A stretch of 64,000 nucleotides of DNA, from positions 1-64,000 of the forward strand of contig NZ_JAMBOX010000005.1 in assembly GCF_023715785.1 (NCBI RefSeq). Reading direction: 5' to 3'. Position 1 is the first letter of the stretch, and each line of letters starts with the position of its first letter. This stretch comes from Neobacillus niacini. Lineage in GTDB: Bacteria; Bacillota; Bacilli; Bacillales; Cytobacillaceae. Shown here piece by piece: positions 17,562 to 26,559 of this stretch. Both the position numbers and the translations under genes were made by a program. The notes beneath the pieces are model-generated. The model saw only the letters and a list, made by a program, of their open reading frames with translations. It did not search any database and had not been told where the DNA came from.

Positions 17562-19034
17562 TTAGATAGGCAATTTGACACTTATTGTTGTTCCCGTTTG
17601 GCTGCTTGAGATCCCAATTGTCCCTTGATGATTTTCAACAATTTGCATGCTAATCATGAGTCCGAGTCCTGTCCCATTTTCCTTTGTCGTGAAAAAAGGC
17701 TGGCCAATTCTGTCAAGATGCCCCTCTGAGATGCCACATCCTTCGTCAATAAATCGAATTTCGAGGTGCTCCTCGTCCATTTTTTTAACTTCGATCTCGA
17801 TTTTTCCGCCTTTTGGCATCGCCTCGACGGAATTTTTCAGGAAATTGATAAACATCTGCTTGAGCTGATTTTCGTCGCAATATACCTCAGGGATATCTGT
17901 TAAGTAATGGATCGTAATTTCGATATTATTTAGTATCGCCTGGGTATCAATTAGTGCTTTCACATGCTCGAGTATATTGGACATTTCCCGCTTCTTAAAT
18001 TTCATCGCCTGCGGCTTGGAAAGCAATAATAATTCACTAAGAATTAATTCAATTCGGTTTACTTCCGAATTGATAATGCCAAGGTAATTCGAATTAAATG
18101 TATGGTCTGCTTCCATCAGTTGGATGAAGCCTTTAATGGACGTCAGCGGATTTCTGATTTCATGGGCAATTCCGGCGGCAAGCTGGCCGGCAACAGACAG
18201 CTTTTCTGACTGCAGCAATAATTTTTGCGTCCGCTTCTTTTCCGTTATATCGCGGATAATAATATGGCGGGCTGGTTCATTTTGGTAAATCGCTGGAATC
18301 GCTTTTACTTCCACTTCGATTTTAGTGCCATTTTTGTGGAAAAGTTCCACATCCATAAACTCAACCGCCGTTCCAGCTTCCACTTGCTTAGCCCGTTTTT
18401 TTATAACTTTAAAATAGGAAGCATCAAGGAATTCAAACACGCTTCTTCCGATTAATTCCTGTTTATCTTTTGCCCCAACTAATTGAACAGCCGTATCGTT
18501 AGCAAATAAAATCTGTTCATCTTTGGCAATGACGACTGCATCAGGAGAATGTTCGACAATATCCCGATAGATATTTTCCCGGTGCTGAATATCTTGGAGG
18601 AGTTTTTTTCTCTTCAGCTTGATTTCTGTTATATCCTTTGCAATACCATATAACCCGACAATTTCTTCTTTAATAACAATGGGATAATAGGTTATGTTTA
18701 AATCTTTCAGTTCACCGCTTTGATAGACGATTTGGCAATCAAAGTTTTGCAGCTTGCCCTCCAGTGAATTGTAGAACATATTGATGGCCCGTTCCAAATG
18801 CTCTAATTTTACCACTTTCATATAGGACAGCTTGGAAAATGACTCCGAATCGTAGCCGAAAATTTCCTTGCATGCCGGATTTAGCGGCAGGAAATAGCCA
18901 TCAAGGTCCATTGCATAAATCGCGTCAGAATCACACGCAAACAAGGGATGATAGCTTTTTAAACTTTCCCTTACGTAATTTTCTAATAATAACCGTTTTT
19001 CCTTTTTTATAGTGAGTATAGAACTTTGCTTCAC
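17562..19034 (-). CDS. PAS-domain sensor histidine kinase (sporulation-kinase type)
   Basis: 490 residues with no transmembrane helix, so probably cytoplasmic. Two PAS domains (about 30-140 and 155-268, each ending in a D-I-T-E element), then HisKA with phospho-acceptor H291 (AHEIRNP), N-box near N401 (FLKNSVEAMP), G1 DEGCGIS (430-436) and G2 GTGLGL (454-459). The layout is that of the orphan Bacillus kinases that feed Spo0F (KinA/KinE group). The start is GTG at 19034 with AAAGGA about 10 nt upstream. There is no response regulator next to it; which sporulation kinase it corresponds to cannot be decided from sequence alone. Confidence 0.85.
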   Translation of the reverse strand: MKQSSILTIKKEKRLLLENYVRESLKSYHPLFACDSDAIYAMDLDGYFLPLNPACKEIFGYDSESFSKLSYMKVVKLEHLERAINMFYNSLEGKLQNFDCQIVYQSGELKDLNITYYPIVIKEEIVGLYGIAKDITEIKLKRKKLLQDIQHRENIYRDIVEHSPDAVVIAKDEQILFANDTAVQLVGAKDKQELIGRSVFEFLDASYFKVIKKRAKQVEAGTAVEFMDVELFHKNGTKIEVEVKAIPAIYQNEPARHIIIRDITEKKRTQKLLLQSEKLSVAGQLAAGIAHEIRNPLTSIKGFIQLMEADHTFNSNYLGIINSEVNRIELILSELLLLSKPQAMKFKKREMSNILEHVKALIDTQAILNNIEITIHYLTDIPEVYCDENQLKQMFINFLKNSVEAMPKGGKIEIEVKKMDEEHLEIRFIDEGCGISEGHLDRIGQPFFTTKENGTGLGLMISMQIVENHQGTIGISSSQTGTTISVKLPI

Positions 19035-19306
19035 GATCTTAAAGTTCCTTTCCTAAAACTTTCCAAAAAAGCCAAATTAGAAATAGTGCATTCATTCTAC
19101 TTCCAATTCGGCTCTTGTCAAGATGCAATGATATACATAGTTCAAACTTACCAGATTTTTAGCAGATTGGCACTGATTTTTGCGGTTTTTCTAAAATAAT
19201 TTTAATGGTAATGGCTGGGAGATTCAATATATAGATTGTAATTTACCTATTTTCATAAGTTGGGAAAAAACCTTTACAGATTTTTTAAAGGAGTAAATAC
19301 ATATCT

Positions 19307-19435
19307 TTGCAAAACAAACTTTCATATTCTTTTTTATTTCCTCATAAAATGGACAAGGAAGGCAAGTCCCAGGGGGCGAAGAAATATGAAAAATCCGTGG
19401 ATTTACTGGAAGTTTTATTAATTGGCGATGAATAG
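19307..19435 (+). CDS. possible small protein overlapping the YitE-like start
   Basis: A 42-codon frame (TTG at 19307; an internal ATG at 19349 gives 28 residues, MDKEGKSQGAKKYEKSVDLL and on) whose TAG overlaps the start of the next gene. Composition looks protein-like, but AAAGGAG lies 13 nt before the TTG and nothing suitable precedes the ATG. A competing reading is an 11-residue peptide, MKNPWIYWKFY (19386-19421), with AGGGGG 9 nt upstream. The 270 bp before it hold nothing I can assign. Confidence 0.25.
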   Translation: MQNKLSYSFLFPHKMDKEGKSQGAKKYEKSVDLLEVLLIGDE

Positions 19436-20045
19436 AACACTATTAATATATGCCTGTTTATTTTTTGGGGCCACCCTGCAAGGCATGTCCATGTCCCTGT
19501 TTTTATTTCCCCACTCCATTCCTTCCGGCGGGGCAGCGGGTTTGGCCATCTTAATGAATCATTGGTTTGGGTTGTCACTAGGTTTTTCCTTGTGGCTCGC
19601 CAATATTGTGTTTTTGCTTTTTGCCTTGAAATATTTTGGCTATACATGGACATTCCGAACCATTCTTTCAGTGGCCACCACATCCACTGTTGTCAGTATC
19701 ATTACGACATCCGTGCCGCATTCACACATTCATGTGTGGTTTGACATGATTGGCGGCAGCATCTTTTTTGGAATTGGCGTTGGGCTGTTGATTCGCGCAG
19801 GAGCATCGAGCGGTGGTATGGTGATCCCGGCATTAATGATTGCCTCCTATAAAAAATGGAGTCCGGGAAAAGTAATGATGGGGATTAATTTGTTGATCTT
19901 CTTGCTAACCGCACTGGTGATTGATTATAAGATCGTTCTTTACGCGGTCATTTGTCAATTCTTCTCCACCAATATCATTGATTTCATTTATGAGTTAAGG
20001 TTTCGAAAACTGCTTTTTTTAACCGCGAATTGGCGGAGAAGGTAA
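19428..20045 (+). CDS. YitE-like membrane protein (YitT/UPF0750 family, short form)
   Basis: About 205 residues with five or six hydrophobic helices and the family glycine motifs (PSGGAAGLAILMNHWFGLS, RAGASSGGMVIPALMI); it lacks the C-terminal DUF2179 domain of the relative at 4.9 kb. The function is unknown. In B. subtilis yitE lies next to the yitA-D/yisZ sulfolactate genes, and the same neighbourhood is seen here. The start could be ATG at 19428 or TTG at 19422; GGAAG is better spaced for the TTG. Upstream small frames stop exactly at this start, so translational coupling is possible. Confidence 0.75.
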   Translation: MNRTLLIYACLFFGATLQGMSMSLFLFPHSIPSGGAAGLAILMNHWFGLSLGFSLWLANIVFLLFALKYFGYTWTFRTILSVATTSTVVSIITTSVPHSHIHVWFDMIGGSIFFGIGVGLLIRAGASSGGMVIPALMIASYKKWSPGKVMMGINLLIFLLTALVIDYKIVLYAVICQFFSTNIIDFIYELRFRKLLFLTANWRRR

Positions 20046-20076
20046 AAAGAAGACCCTTTTTTACAGGATCTTCTTT
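20046..20076. terminator. terminator between convergent yitE-like and cysC genes
   Basis: AAAGAAGACCC and GGATCTTCTTT form an imperfect stem across the end of cysC. In the minus direction a T5 run follows, so it mainly serves the sulfolactate operon. Confidence 0.6.
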
Positions 20077-20660
20077 GATTTTAAAAAGCTTAAAATTTGC
20101 TGTACCGATTCCTCGATTTTTGTTTTATCCGTTTCAATTGTGATTTCCGGATGTTCAGGAATTTCATAGGGTGAGGATATTCCGGTAAACTCCGGAATTT
20201 CCCCTCGTCTCGCTTTCTTATACAATCCCTTTGGATCCCTGTCCTCGCAGACTCCAATTGGACAATGCAAGTAAATTTCTATAAATTCACCTGGCTCAAA
20301 TAGCTTACGGACGATTTCCCGGTCACTGCGGAAAGGGGAAATAAAAGCGGAGGATACGATTTGGCCGCTGTCCACAAACAGTTTTGCCACTTCCCCAATC
20401 CGGCGGATATTTTCCCTTCTATCGTGGGCACCAAAACCCAAATCCTTGTTCAACCCATGGCGGATATTATCGCCATCGAGTACATAGCTTTTGCAGCGTT
20501 CCTGATATAAAGCCAAATCAACAGCATTTGCCAAGGTTGATTTTCCCGATCCCGATAACCCGGTAAACCAAAGTACACAGCTTTTATGCCCATTTACGAG
20601 ATGACGGTCCAATTTGGTAACGGCTGAATGATGCCATGTAATGTGCCTACTTTTCTCCAT
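20061..20660 (-). CDS. APS kinase, sulfolactate-operon copy (YisZ-like)
   Basis: Makes PAPS from APS. 199 residues, colinear with the assimilatory CysC: Walker A GLSGSGKS (34-41), [23 protein letters not shown]. The ATG at 20660 lies 6 nt after AAGGTG; a GTG 9 bp earlier is inside the site. Its start overlaps the end of sat by 14 bp, so translation is coupled. It is the last gene of the operon, corresponding to B. subtilis yisZ by order. Confidence 0.9.
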   Translation of the reverse strand: MEKSRHITWHHSAVTKLDRHLVNGHKSCVLWFTGLSGSGKSTLANAVDLALYQERCKSYVLDGDNIRHGLNKDLGFGAHDRRENIRRIGEVAKLFVDSGQIVSSAFISPFRSDREIVRKLFEPGEFIEIYLHCPIGVCEDRDPKGLYKKARRGEIPEFTGISSPYEIPEHPEITIETDKTKIEESVQQILSFLKSKKIL

Positions 20661-21816
20661 TTCCGACACCTTCTAATTTATAAACTTCCTGCATCCCCTG
20701 TATTAGAATGGCGACAACCTCCGGACGGCTGAATTCCTTCGGCGGCTGTTCGCCATTTTGCAGCATCCCTCTTACTTTTGTTCCCGATAAAATCACATGG
20801 AATTGCCTGTCATGCGGGCAGGTCTTTTCAGATGCCATATTCTCGCATTTTTTGCAGTAAAAGCTGTGTTCAAAAAACAACGGCTTGATGCCAAGCTCTT
20901 CTTCAGTGAAGTTGGAAAATATTTTTTGCGCATCATAGGTCCCGTAATAGTTCCCTACACCAGCATGGTCCCTACCGACAATGAAATGAGTGCAGCCAAA
21001 GTTTTTTCTGACAATGGCATGAAAAATCGCTTCTCGCGGGCCGGCATAACGCATCGCGGCAGGAAACACCGATAGGAACACCCGGTCTTTTGGATAATAA
21101 TTTTCCAATAACACCTGATAGCTTTTCATCCGGATTTCGCCAGGAATATCATCAGCCTTCGTCTCGCCGACCAACGGATTCAAAAATAAGCCGTCGACCG
21201 TTTCCAGTGCGGACTTTTGAATATATTCATGGGCACGGTGGACTGGATTGCGCGTTTGGAACCCGACAACTGTATCCCATCCCAAAGTACGAAATTTGTC
21301 TCTCGTTTCCACAGGGTCCAAATAATACTCTTCAAATTGGCCTTTCTCGGGTCTGGCAGTCAAGGTAATCGGACCGGCAAGATAAATTTCCGGACGGTCA
21401 AACAGTTTTTTTACACCGGGATGCGCCAAATCCGATGTTTTGTAAACATTTTTGGCCTCTGTCTTTTTATCGGGGACAAACTTTTCGGCAATCTCCATCA
21501 TGCCATAAACCGTACCGTTATGAGTGAGGTGAACGGTTTCACCAACCGATAATTCATTCGACTTCTCGATACTTACGGCTAAGGTAATCGGCAACGACCA
21601 CGGCAAGCCTGAGGTCAGCCTCATTTCCTGCACTACTGATTGATAATCAGCCTTTCCCATAAAGCCTTCCAGCGGGCTATAGGCGCCATTGGCGATTAGC
21701 TCTAAATCGCTTAATTCTAAATTATCCAGTTCCACAACATTCAACGAATAATCCACAAAATGGGTAAGATTGATTCGATTGATTAATTTCCCGCCATGGG
21801 GAATGCTTTTACTCAC
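20647..21816 (-). CDS. sulfate adenylyltransferase, sulfolactate-operon copy (YitA-like)
   Basis: Forms APS from sulfate and ATP. 389 residues with [12 protein letters not shown] and [16 protein letters not shown], plus the Cys-rich segment [17 protein letters not shown]. It starts at GTG (21816), 7 nt after GGGGAGGG and level with the first Sat (PHGGKL); the longer open frame upstream overlaps cysH and is not used. It stands 32 bp after cysH. Equivalent to yitA of B. subtilis by order. Confidence 0.9.
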   Translation of the reverse strand: MSKSIPHGGKLINRINLTHFVDYSLNVVELDNLELSDLELIANGAYSPLEGFMGKADYQSVVQEMRLTSGLPWSLPITLAVSIEKSNELSVGETVHLTHNGTVYGMMEIAEKFVPDKKTEAKNVYKTSDLAHPGVKKLFDRPEIYLAGPITLTARPEKGQFEEYYLDPVETRDKFRTLGWDTVVGFQTRNPVHRAHEYIQKSALETVDGLFLNPLVGETKADDIPGEIRMKSYQVLLENYYPKDRVFLSVFPAAMRYAGPREAIFHAIVRKNFGCTHFIVGRDHAGVGNYYGTYDAQKIFSNFTEEELGIKPLFFEHSFYCKKCENMASEKTCPHDRQFHVILSGTKVRGMLQNGEQPPKEFSRPEVVAILIQGMQEVYKLEGVGNGEK

Positions 21817-21848
21817 TGGTTTTCCCTCCCCAAAAATAGTTTTTGTCT

Positions 21849-22559
21849 CTATAATTGATGCAGTCCGCATTCTGTTTTTGATTGTCCTGCCCACCTGCCG
21901 GACCGCGGGTCTTCCGAATCCTTCACTGGGAGGGTGCATGGCGCGCAGCCAATACTTGGATAGCCCTTGTCGTGCAATGGGTTATAAGGCAGGTTGTTTA
22001 AATCGATATACGTCATAATTTCGTCCCATGTCCAATGGATCAGCGGACAAATCTTGATATTTTGAAACTTTTCATCTTTATTGATGTACTGGGTCTTGCT
22101 CCGGGTAATCGATTGCTCCCGTCTCAGGCCTGATATCCAGGCCTTTACACCCGATAACGCTTCCCTTAGCGGGGCGACTTTTCTTAATTGGCAGCAAAGA
22201 TTGGGATTCTCCTTCCATAGTTCTCCGCCATATTGTTCGAATTGCTCTGTTAACGAAAGCTTTGGTTTTATCATCTCAATTTTTAGGGTGGGATAGCGGT
22301 CCTGCACCTGATCAATTAATTCGTATGTCTCCACGAAATGAAGTCCGGTATCGAGGAAGATAATTTTCGCCTGCTTGTTAACCTTGGATATTAAATCAAT
22401 TAATACGATACCTTCGGCGCCAAAGCTGCAGGCGTAAACAACCTCTTCGCCATATTCCTGATATGTCCACTTCAGGACATCGAAATAATCCTTCTGCCCT
22501 TCGATAATACCAGCCACTTTTTGTTCATCCCAATTTTCATAGGTTAGCTCTCCTGTCAT
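21849..22559 (-). CDS. APS/PAPS reductase, sulfolactate-operon copy (YitB-like)
   Basis: Reduces activated sulfate to sulfite, here presumably for phosphosulfolactate synthase. 236 residues; all cluster and catalytic cysteines are kept ([19 protein letters not shown]), so it should be active. ATG at 22559 lies 5 nt after GGGGGAG, and the stop of the phosphatase gene falls just upstream (3 bp apart), indicating coupled translation. Corresponds to yitB. Confidence 0.9.
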   Translation of the reverse strand: MTGELTYENWDEQKVAGIIEGQKDYFDVLKWTYQEYGEEVVYACSFGAEGIVLIDLISKVNKQAKIIFLDTGLHFVETYELIDQVQDRYPTLKIEMIKPKLSLTEQFEQYGGELWKENPNLCCQLRKVAPLREALSGVKAWISGLRREQSITRSKTQYINKDEKFQNIKICPLIHWTWDEIMTYIDLNNLPYNPLHDKGYPSIGCAPCTLPVKDSEDPRSGRWAGQSKTECGLHQL

Positions 22560-22561
22560 CC

Positions 22562-23095
22562 TCACTCCCCCAATTTCAATGTGACTATAGAATTATTTTC
22601 CAGCACCATTTTGTTCATCCGGTTTATATGACCGTATTTATAGTATGAAATCAGCGCCCGAATCCAGGAGCCGTGACCAAATACTAAAATATTTTGATAG
22701 TATCGATACTTTTTTAAAAATTGGACGATTCGTTCTTCGAAATCAATAAGACTTTCGCCAAGAACCAAGTCCAATGGATTATCGATCCATTCCTCCCCAT
22801 ACGCTTCAACCAATTTCCCTTTGGGATACCCTTCAAGCGGCCCAAAATCCAATTCATCCAGCAATCCTTCTGTTTCAGCGTCGAAGCCGTATGCTTCAGC
22901 GGTTTGATGCGTCCGTTTTAAGCTACTTGCGAGAACCACATCAAATGGAGCGAGCTCATTCAATAAGCAGCGATTCTCTTCGATACCACGAATAAACTCA
23001 TCAGTAATCGGAGAAATTTCGATATCCCGCTTCCCTTGAAGTTTCCGCTTTTTATTCCAATTGGTCGGCAAATGGCGGATTAAGGTAATTTGCAT
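22562..23095 (-). CDS. histidine phosphatase family protein in the ComB position
   Basis: 177 residues of the phosphoglycerate-mutase/histidine-phosphatase superfamily: the phosphohistidine motif LIRHLPTNW (R7-H8), an acidic DELDFGPLEG and a second His in VFGHGSWIRAL. It overlaps comA by 16 bp and has GGAGG inside the comA tail 7 nt before its ATG, so it is tightly coupled. In B. subtilis this place is taken by yitC, a ComB-type 2-phosphosulfolactate phosphatase, a different fold. The simplest reading is that this protein removes the phosphate from phosphosulfolactate. A general sugar-phosphate or cobalamin-type phosphatase cannot be excluded. Confidence 0.85.
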   Translation of the reverse strand: MQITLIRHLPTNWNKKRKLQGKRDIEISPITDEFIRGIEENRCLLNELAPFDVVLASSLKRTHQTAEAYGFDAETEGLLDELDFGPLEGYPKGKLVEAYGEEWIDNPLDLVLGESLIDFEERIVQFLKKYRYYQNILVFGHGSWIRALISYYKYGHINRMNKMVLENNSIVTLKLGE

Positions 23096-23847
23096 GTCTG
23101 GTCCTCCAAATAAAACGTTTCACTTCTAAGGCCACAGCGCTGGGCTTCCAGCATTAAAACATCGGTTAACTTGACATTGCCCAAATTAACATTTGGTCCC
23201 AATTCCCGAATAAAATACATTTGATGCTTTGGTGTTGGTGCTTCAAAAATGATTTTGTTTTGGTCCAAATCCTTTACAAGCTCGCGAATTAAGTCTGATT
23301 TGACCGAGCCACAACTTTCATATATCCCGGCAGTTCCTGAATCTCTTCCTTCGGTGATGACATATTCGCATCCGGCATCGAGCAGCTGCTTCATTTCTTC
23401 TCGCCACTGTGAAAGTGACATTTCTTTTTCTGTATCCTTTGATCCCACCTCGGCAATGACATGAAAGTCATCTTTTAACATCGTAATCATTTCTAGTCGT
23501 GTCGCCAGCGGGATATCGAGTGTGCCGTTTGAAACCTCGACCCATTCAATTCCCAGATTTTTCAAATAGTCAATATATTCTGGGATTTTGTTTTGATAGT
23601 AGCATTTTTCAAATAAGGTGCCTCCACAATAGGGCTTAATCTGATAATCCTTATATAAATCCACTTTTCTCTTTAAGTTTGGCGTAACATACGCAGAGCC
23701 AATACCGATTTTGGCAATATCAATGATGTGGCTGTAATCTGCCAATATATTCCCTAATTCTCCCATTGGCGTTCCAAAATCAGCTATTGAGGTCAAGCCG
23801 TACGTTCGGTTTCCTTGTGTGCGGACAGGAAGGGTTAAAAAATCCAT
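23080..23847 (-). CDS. comA: phosphosulfolactate synthase
   Basis: Adds sulfite to phosphoenolpyruvate to give (2R)-phospho-3-sulfolactate; first described in coenzyme M synthesis, in Bacillus (YitD) used for the spore solute 3-sulfolactate. 255 residues with the TIM-barrel pattern of the family: DIAKIGIGSAY, KPYCGGTLFE, VIAEVGSKD, YVITEGRDSG and KIIFEAPTPKHQ. The ATG at 23847 has AGGAGG 10 nt upstream; a TTG 6 bp earlier is less well spaced. It is the first gene of the five-gene operon. In B. subtilis the operon is under mother-cell control (sigma-E); I could not identify a convincing sigma-E promoter here. Confidence 0.92.
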   Translation of the reverse strand: MDFLTLPVRTQGNRTYGLTSIADFGTPMGELGNILADYSHIIDIAKIGIGSAYVTPNLKRKVDLYKDYQIKPYCGGTLFEKCYYQNKIPEYIDYLKNLGIEWVEVSNGTLDIPLATRLEMITMLKDDFHVIAEVGSKDTEKEMSLSQWREEMKQLLDAGCEYVITEGRDSGTAGIYESCGSVKSDLIRELVKDLDQNKIIFEAPTPKHQMYFIRELGPNVNLGNVKLTDVLMLEAQRCGLRSETFYLEDQTCKLP

Positions 23848-24011
23848 AGGCAATGTTCCTCCTCCTTTTTTTCTAGGATAGAGTATTCAAAAAATGGGTG
23901 AATGTGTAAATTATAGGTCAATTCATTAGAAATTAGGCATTCGCCTTGAATAAACTTCAGGCCCCTTTCACACACTAAAATAGCTTATTCTAACGATAGG
24001 GGTGCACTCTG

Positions 24012-25262
24012 TTGCCAAAGCAAAAACATAAAGGGATGACCATTACTGCCATTGGTTCCATCCCGCTCATATTAGTGTTGGGTAATTCGATGTTAATACC
24101 GATTCTGCCGAAAATGAAAACGGAGCTTGGTATTTCTCAGTTTCAAGTAAGCTTGGTCATTTCGGTCTTTTCTATAGCAGCAGCGATATCAATCCCGGTA
24201 CTGGGCTATTTTTCTGACCGTTTTACACGGAAGGCAGTCATCATTCCGGCGCTGATCCTTTATGGTAGCGGCGGGCTATTAGCCGGGGCTGCCGCTGCCT
24301 GGTTCGACAATTCCTATACCTGGATTCTTGCCGGGAGGATTGCCCAGGGAATTGGCGCTGCGGGAACGGCCCCCATTGCCATGGCATTGACAGGCGATTT
24401 ATTTAAAGGTGGAGAGCAGAGTAAAGTTCTGGGCTTGGTGGAAGCATCGAATGGGTTTGGCAAGGTCATCAGCCCAATTATTGGTTCATTGTTCGCCCTT
24501 TTGTTCTGGTATGCGGCATTCTTTGCATTTCCAATATTTTGCCTGTTTTCCATACTGTTAACCATCTTTTTTATCAAGGAAAAGAAAGCGAAAAAAGAGC
24601 CGCCTCCTATTGGAAAATATGTTAAAGGGCTGGTATCCGTCTTTAAAACAGAAGGGCGCTGGCTATTAGCCGCTTATTTAACCGGTGCTGTCTGTTTATT
24701 CACCCTATTTGGGATTTTGTTTTACATTTCCGATATTCTCGAAAAAGATCATGGAATTGATGGGGTCCTAAAGGGGGCCATACTGGCAATCCCACTGTTG
24801 TTTATGACTACGACCTCCTACATTACGGGAAGTAAAATCGGAAAAAGAATGAAACTGATGAAAACCTTGATTATTTTGGGATTGCTACTAATGACGACAT
24901 CCTTTGCATCGTTAATTTTCTTTAAAAAACTGGTGCCGTTTTTCTCTGTGCTTGTCGTCAGCAGTATTGGGACTGGCCTCGTCCTGCCATGTATTAACAG
25001 CTTTATCACAGGCTCTGTTCCTACAGACAGAAGAGGGTTTGTGACATCTTTGTATGGTTCTGTCCGCTTTTTGGGAGTCGCCATCGGACCGCCAATCTTT
25101 AGTAAATTGATGGATTGGTCGCGGCCAGGCATGTTCCTAACGACGGCCGGGTTAACCTTGTTTTGCGCCCTGCTTTGTATGGTACTGATTCATGTTGCGA
25201 AAAAAGAACCATCTAAAGAAAAAGAAACCGATACATTATTTGAAAAATTGCAGTTTAGCTAA
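24012..25262 (+). CDS. MFS transporter (DHA1-like, YitG-like)
   Basis: 416 residues, twelve predicted helices, with the MFS motif [14 protein letters not shown] after helix 2 and [14 protein letters not shown] in helix 4-5. Substrate unknown. It is divergent from comA across a 164-bp gap, which suggests shared control; B. subtilis has the MFS gene yitG close to its sulfolactate genes, so export of sulfolactate or a related compound is a testable idea. It starts at TTG (24012), 7 nt after AGGGGTG. A 94-residue protein follows 15 bp downstream in the same unit. Confidence 0.8.
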   Translation: MPKQKHKGMTITAIGSIPLILVLGNSMLIPILPKMKTELGISQFQVSLVISVFSIAAAISIPVLGYFSDRFTRKAVIIPALILYGSGGLLAGAAAAWFDNSYTWILAGRIAQGIGAAGTAPIAMALTGDLFKGGEQSKVLGLVEASNGFGKVISPIIGSLFALLFWYAAFFAFPIFCLFSILLTIFFIKEKKAKKEPPPIGKYVKGLVSVFKTEGRWLLAAYLTGAVCLFTLFGILFYISDILEKDHGIDGVLKGAILAIPLLFMTTTSYITGSKIGKRMKLMKTLIILGLLLMTTSFASLIFFKKLVPFFSVLVVSSIGTGLVLPCINSFITGSVPTDRRGFVTSLYGSVRFLGVAIGPPIFSKLMDWSRPGMFLTTAGLTLFCALLCMVLIHVAKKEPSKEKETDTLFEKLQFS

Positions 25263-25276
25263 AGGAGTGGAATGGA

Positions 25277-25561
25277 TTGCAAATATATTTTTCGCCTGAA
25301 GTAATTACACCCGAATATCAGGTACTAAATGTGGTGGATTCCGCTAATAAAGCCGTTGGGAACGTTGCCTTTTTATTTGATGAAAAAAAGCTGTTTGTGT
25401 ATGGGATTTTGGAGGAGGAAGGTGTAGGCGAGGATTTCAAGGACTTGGTCACCCCCTATATCAAAGGTATGACCAAAGCAAAACCAGGTCTCGATGTTTT
25501 CTCCTGCCTGTATGTCGGCTGTAAAAAAATCAAGCTAAATGAGAAAGAAGAGGAGAAATAA
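25277..25561 (+). CDS. small conserved-looking protein of unknown family
   Basis: 94 residues, acidic, mixed alpha/beta pattern, no signal peptide or membrane helix. It has two cysteines (FSCLYVGCKK) near the C-terminus and a charged tail. I do not recognise the family. TTG start with AAAGGAG 9 nt upstream; it follows the MFS gene at 15 bp, so the two are cotranscribed, and a terminator closes the unit. Confidence 0.7.
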   Translation: MQIYFSPEVITPEYQVLNVVDSANKAVGNVAFLFDEKKLFVYGILEEEGVGEDFKDLVTPYIKGMTKAKPGLDVFSCLYVGCKKIKLNEKEEEK

Positions 25562-25575
25562 CCGAATATTTCACA

Positions 25576-25605
25576 AAATGAGGGCTTGTGCCCTCATTTT
25601 TTTTT
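25576..25605 (+). terminator. terminator of the MFS unit
   Basis: AATGAGGGC (25577-25585), 4-nt loop, GCCCTCATT (25590-25598) and a T run of nine or more. Confidence 0.9.
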
Positions 25606-25685
25606 AGAAATGGGCTGACAAGGCATTTAACTACTTCATATTTTATTGATGAAATGTAGTCTAGAGATATTGGAGTGTGTGCCTA

Positions 25686-26450
25686 ATGAGTATTGGCATC
25701 ATTGTCATGGGGCTGTTGATTGGCTTTATGGTCGGGTTGACTGGAGTGGGCGGGGCAGCCCTTTTAACACCTATCCTGATTTTATTGGGAATCAGCCCAT
25801 CTATTGCTGTCGGAACAGACCTGTTTTATAACTCAATTACCAAATTGTTCGGCTCGATTCAGCATTGGCGGCAAAAAACGATTGATTTTAGGCTGGTAAA
25901 ATATCTGGCCATTGGTAGTATCCCAAGTGCACTTATAGCCGTAGGGATGCTCCACCTATTTGATTCTTTTTTTCATAACCAGGAGCAGATCATCAAGCAT
26001 GCATTAGGATACGTTCTCATCCTTGTTGCCATTGCCACCCTCGTAAAGACCTTTATGAAAAAAAGGCTGGAATGGAATCGCCTGCAATTAAAGCCACTTC
26101 ATGAAAAAAAGGCGCTTACCATCATGATTGGGGCGATCCTTGGTTTTATCGTTGGCTTAACCTCAATTGGCTCCGGTTCCTTATTTGCTTTGGCAATGCT
26201 GTATCTTTACAGGATGAGTCCTTCCCAACTTGTCGGCACCGATATTGCCCATGCCTTTCTATTGGTCACCGCTGCCGGATTAATGCATGCCGGTATCGGC
26301 AATGTCGATTACTTATTAATGATGAATCTTCTTATGGGTTCCATCCCGGGTGTCCTGATCGGCAGTACCTTTTCTTCAAAGTTACCAGCTAAACCTCTAA
26401 GAGCCGTGATGGCGATTATGATTCTGTTTAGCGGATTGAAATTAATTTAG
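25686..26450 (+). CDS. TauE/SafE-family sulfite/organosulfonate exporter-like permease
   Basis: 254 residues with about eight helices in two repeats, each opening with a glycine-rich motif (GFMVGLTGVGGAALLTP and GFIVGLTSIGSGSLFAL), the TauE/SafE signature. Family members move sulfite, sulfoacetate, taurine-derived compounds or unrelated anions. The location 1.8 kb from a sulfolactate operon makes an organosulfonate substrate plausible but unproven. ATG at 25686 with GGAG 10 nt upstream; the GTG 9 bp earlier is too close to that site. Separate from the MFS unit because of the terminator between them. Confidence 0.82.
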   Translation: MSIGIIVMGLLIGFMVGLTGVGGAALLTPILILLGISPSIAVGTDLFYNSITKLFGSIQHWRQKTIDFRLVKYLAIGSIPSALIAVGMLHLFDSFFHNQEQIIKHALGYVLILVAIATLVKTFMKKRLEWNRLQLKPLHEKKALTIMIGAILGFIVGLTSIGSGSLFALAMLYLYRMSPSQLVGTDIAHAFLLVTAAGLMHAGIGNVDYLLMMNLLMGSIPGVLIGSTFSSKLPAKPLRAVMAIMILFSGLKLI

Positions 26451-26499
26451 CCCCCTGCTTTGGAAACTGTGACTATCCCAGTCCCGTTCTAACCATAAC

Positions 26500-26531
26500 A
26501 AGAAAACACGGTGGAAAACCGTGTTTTTTCT
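26500..26531. terminator. bidirectional terminator between permease and ger operon
   Basis: AAAACACGGT (26503-26512) pairs with ACCGTGTTTT (26518-26527), A-rich on the left and T-rich on the right. Confidence 0.8.
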
Positions 26532-26559
26532 TGTACTAGGGAATGAAGCAATCCTGTAA

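Noticed and set aside
20670..20670. N-terminal extensions of the second sat, cysC and ger B frames
   Set aside because: The long open frames overlap upstream genes; well-spaced binding sites or ATGA overlaps place the starts further in.
23848..24011. Sigma-E promoter for the sulfolactate operon
   Set aside because: Expected from B. subtilis, but no pair of boxes with good match and spacing could be found by eye.
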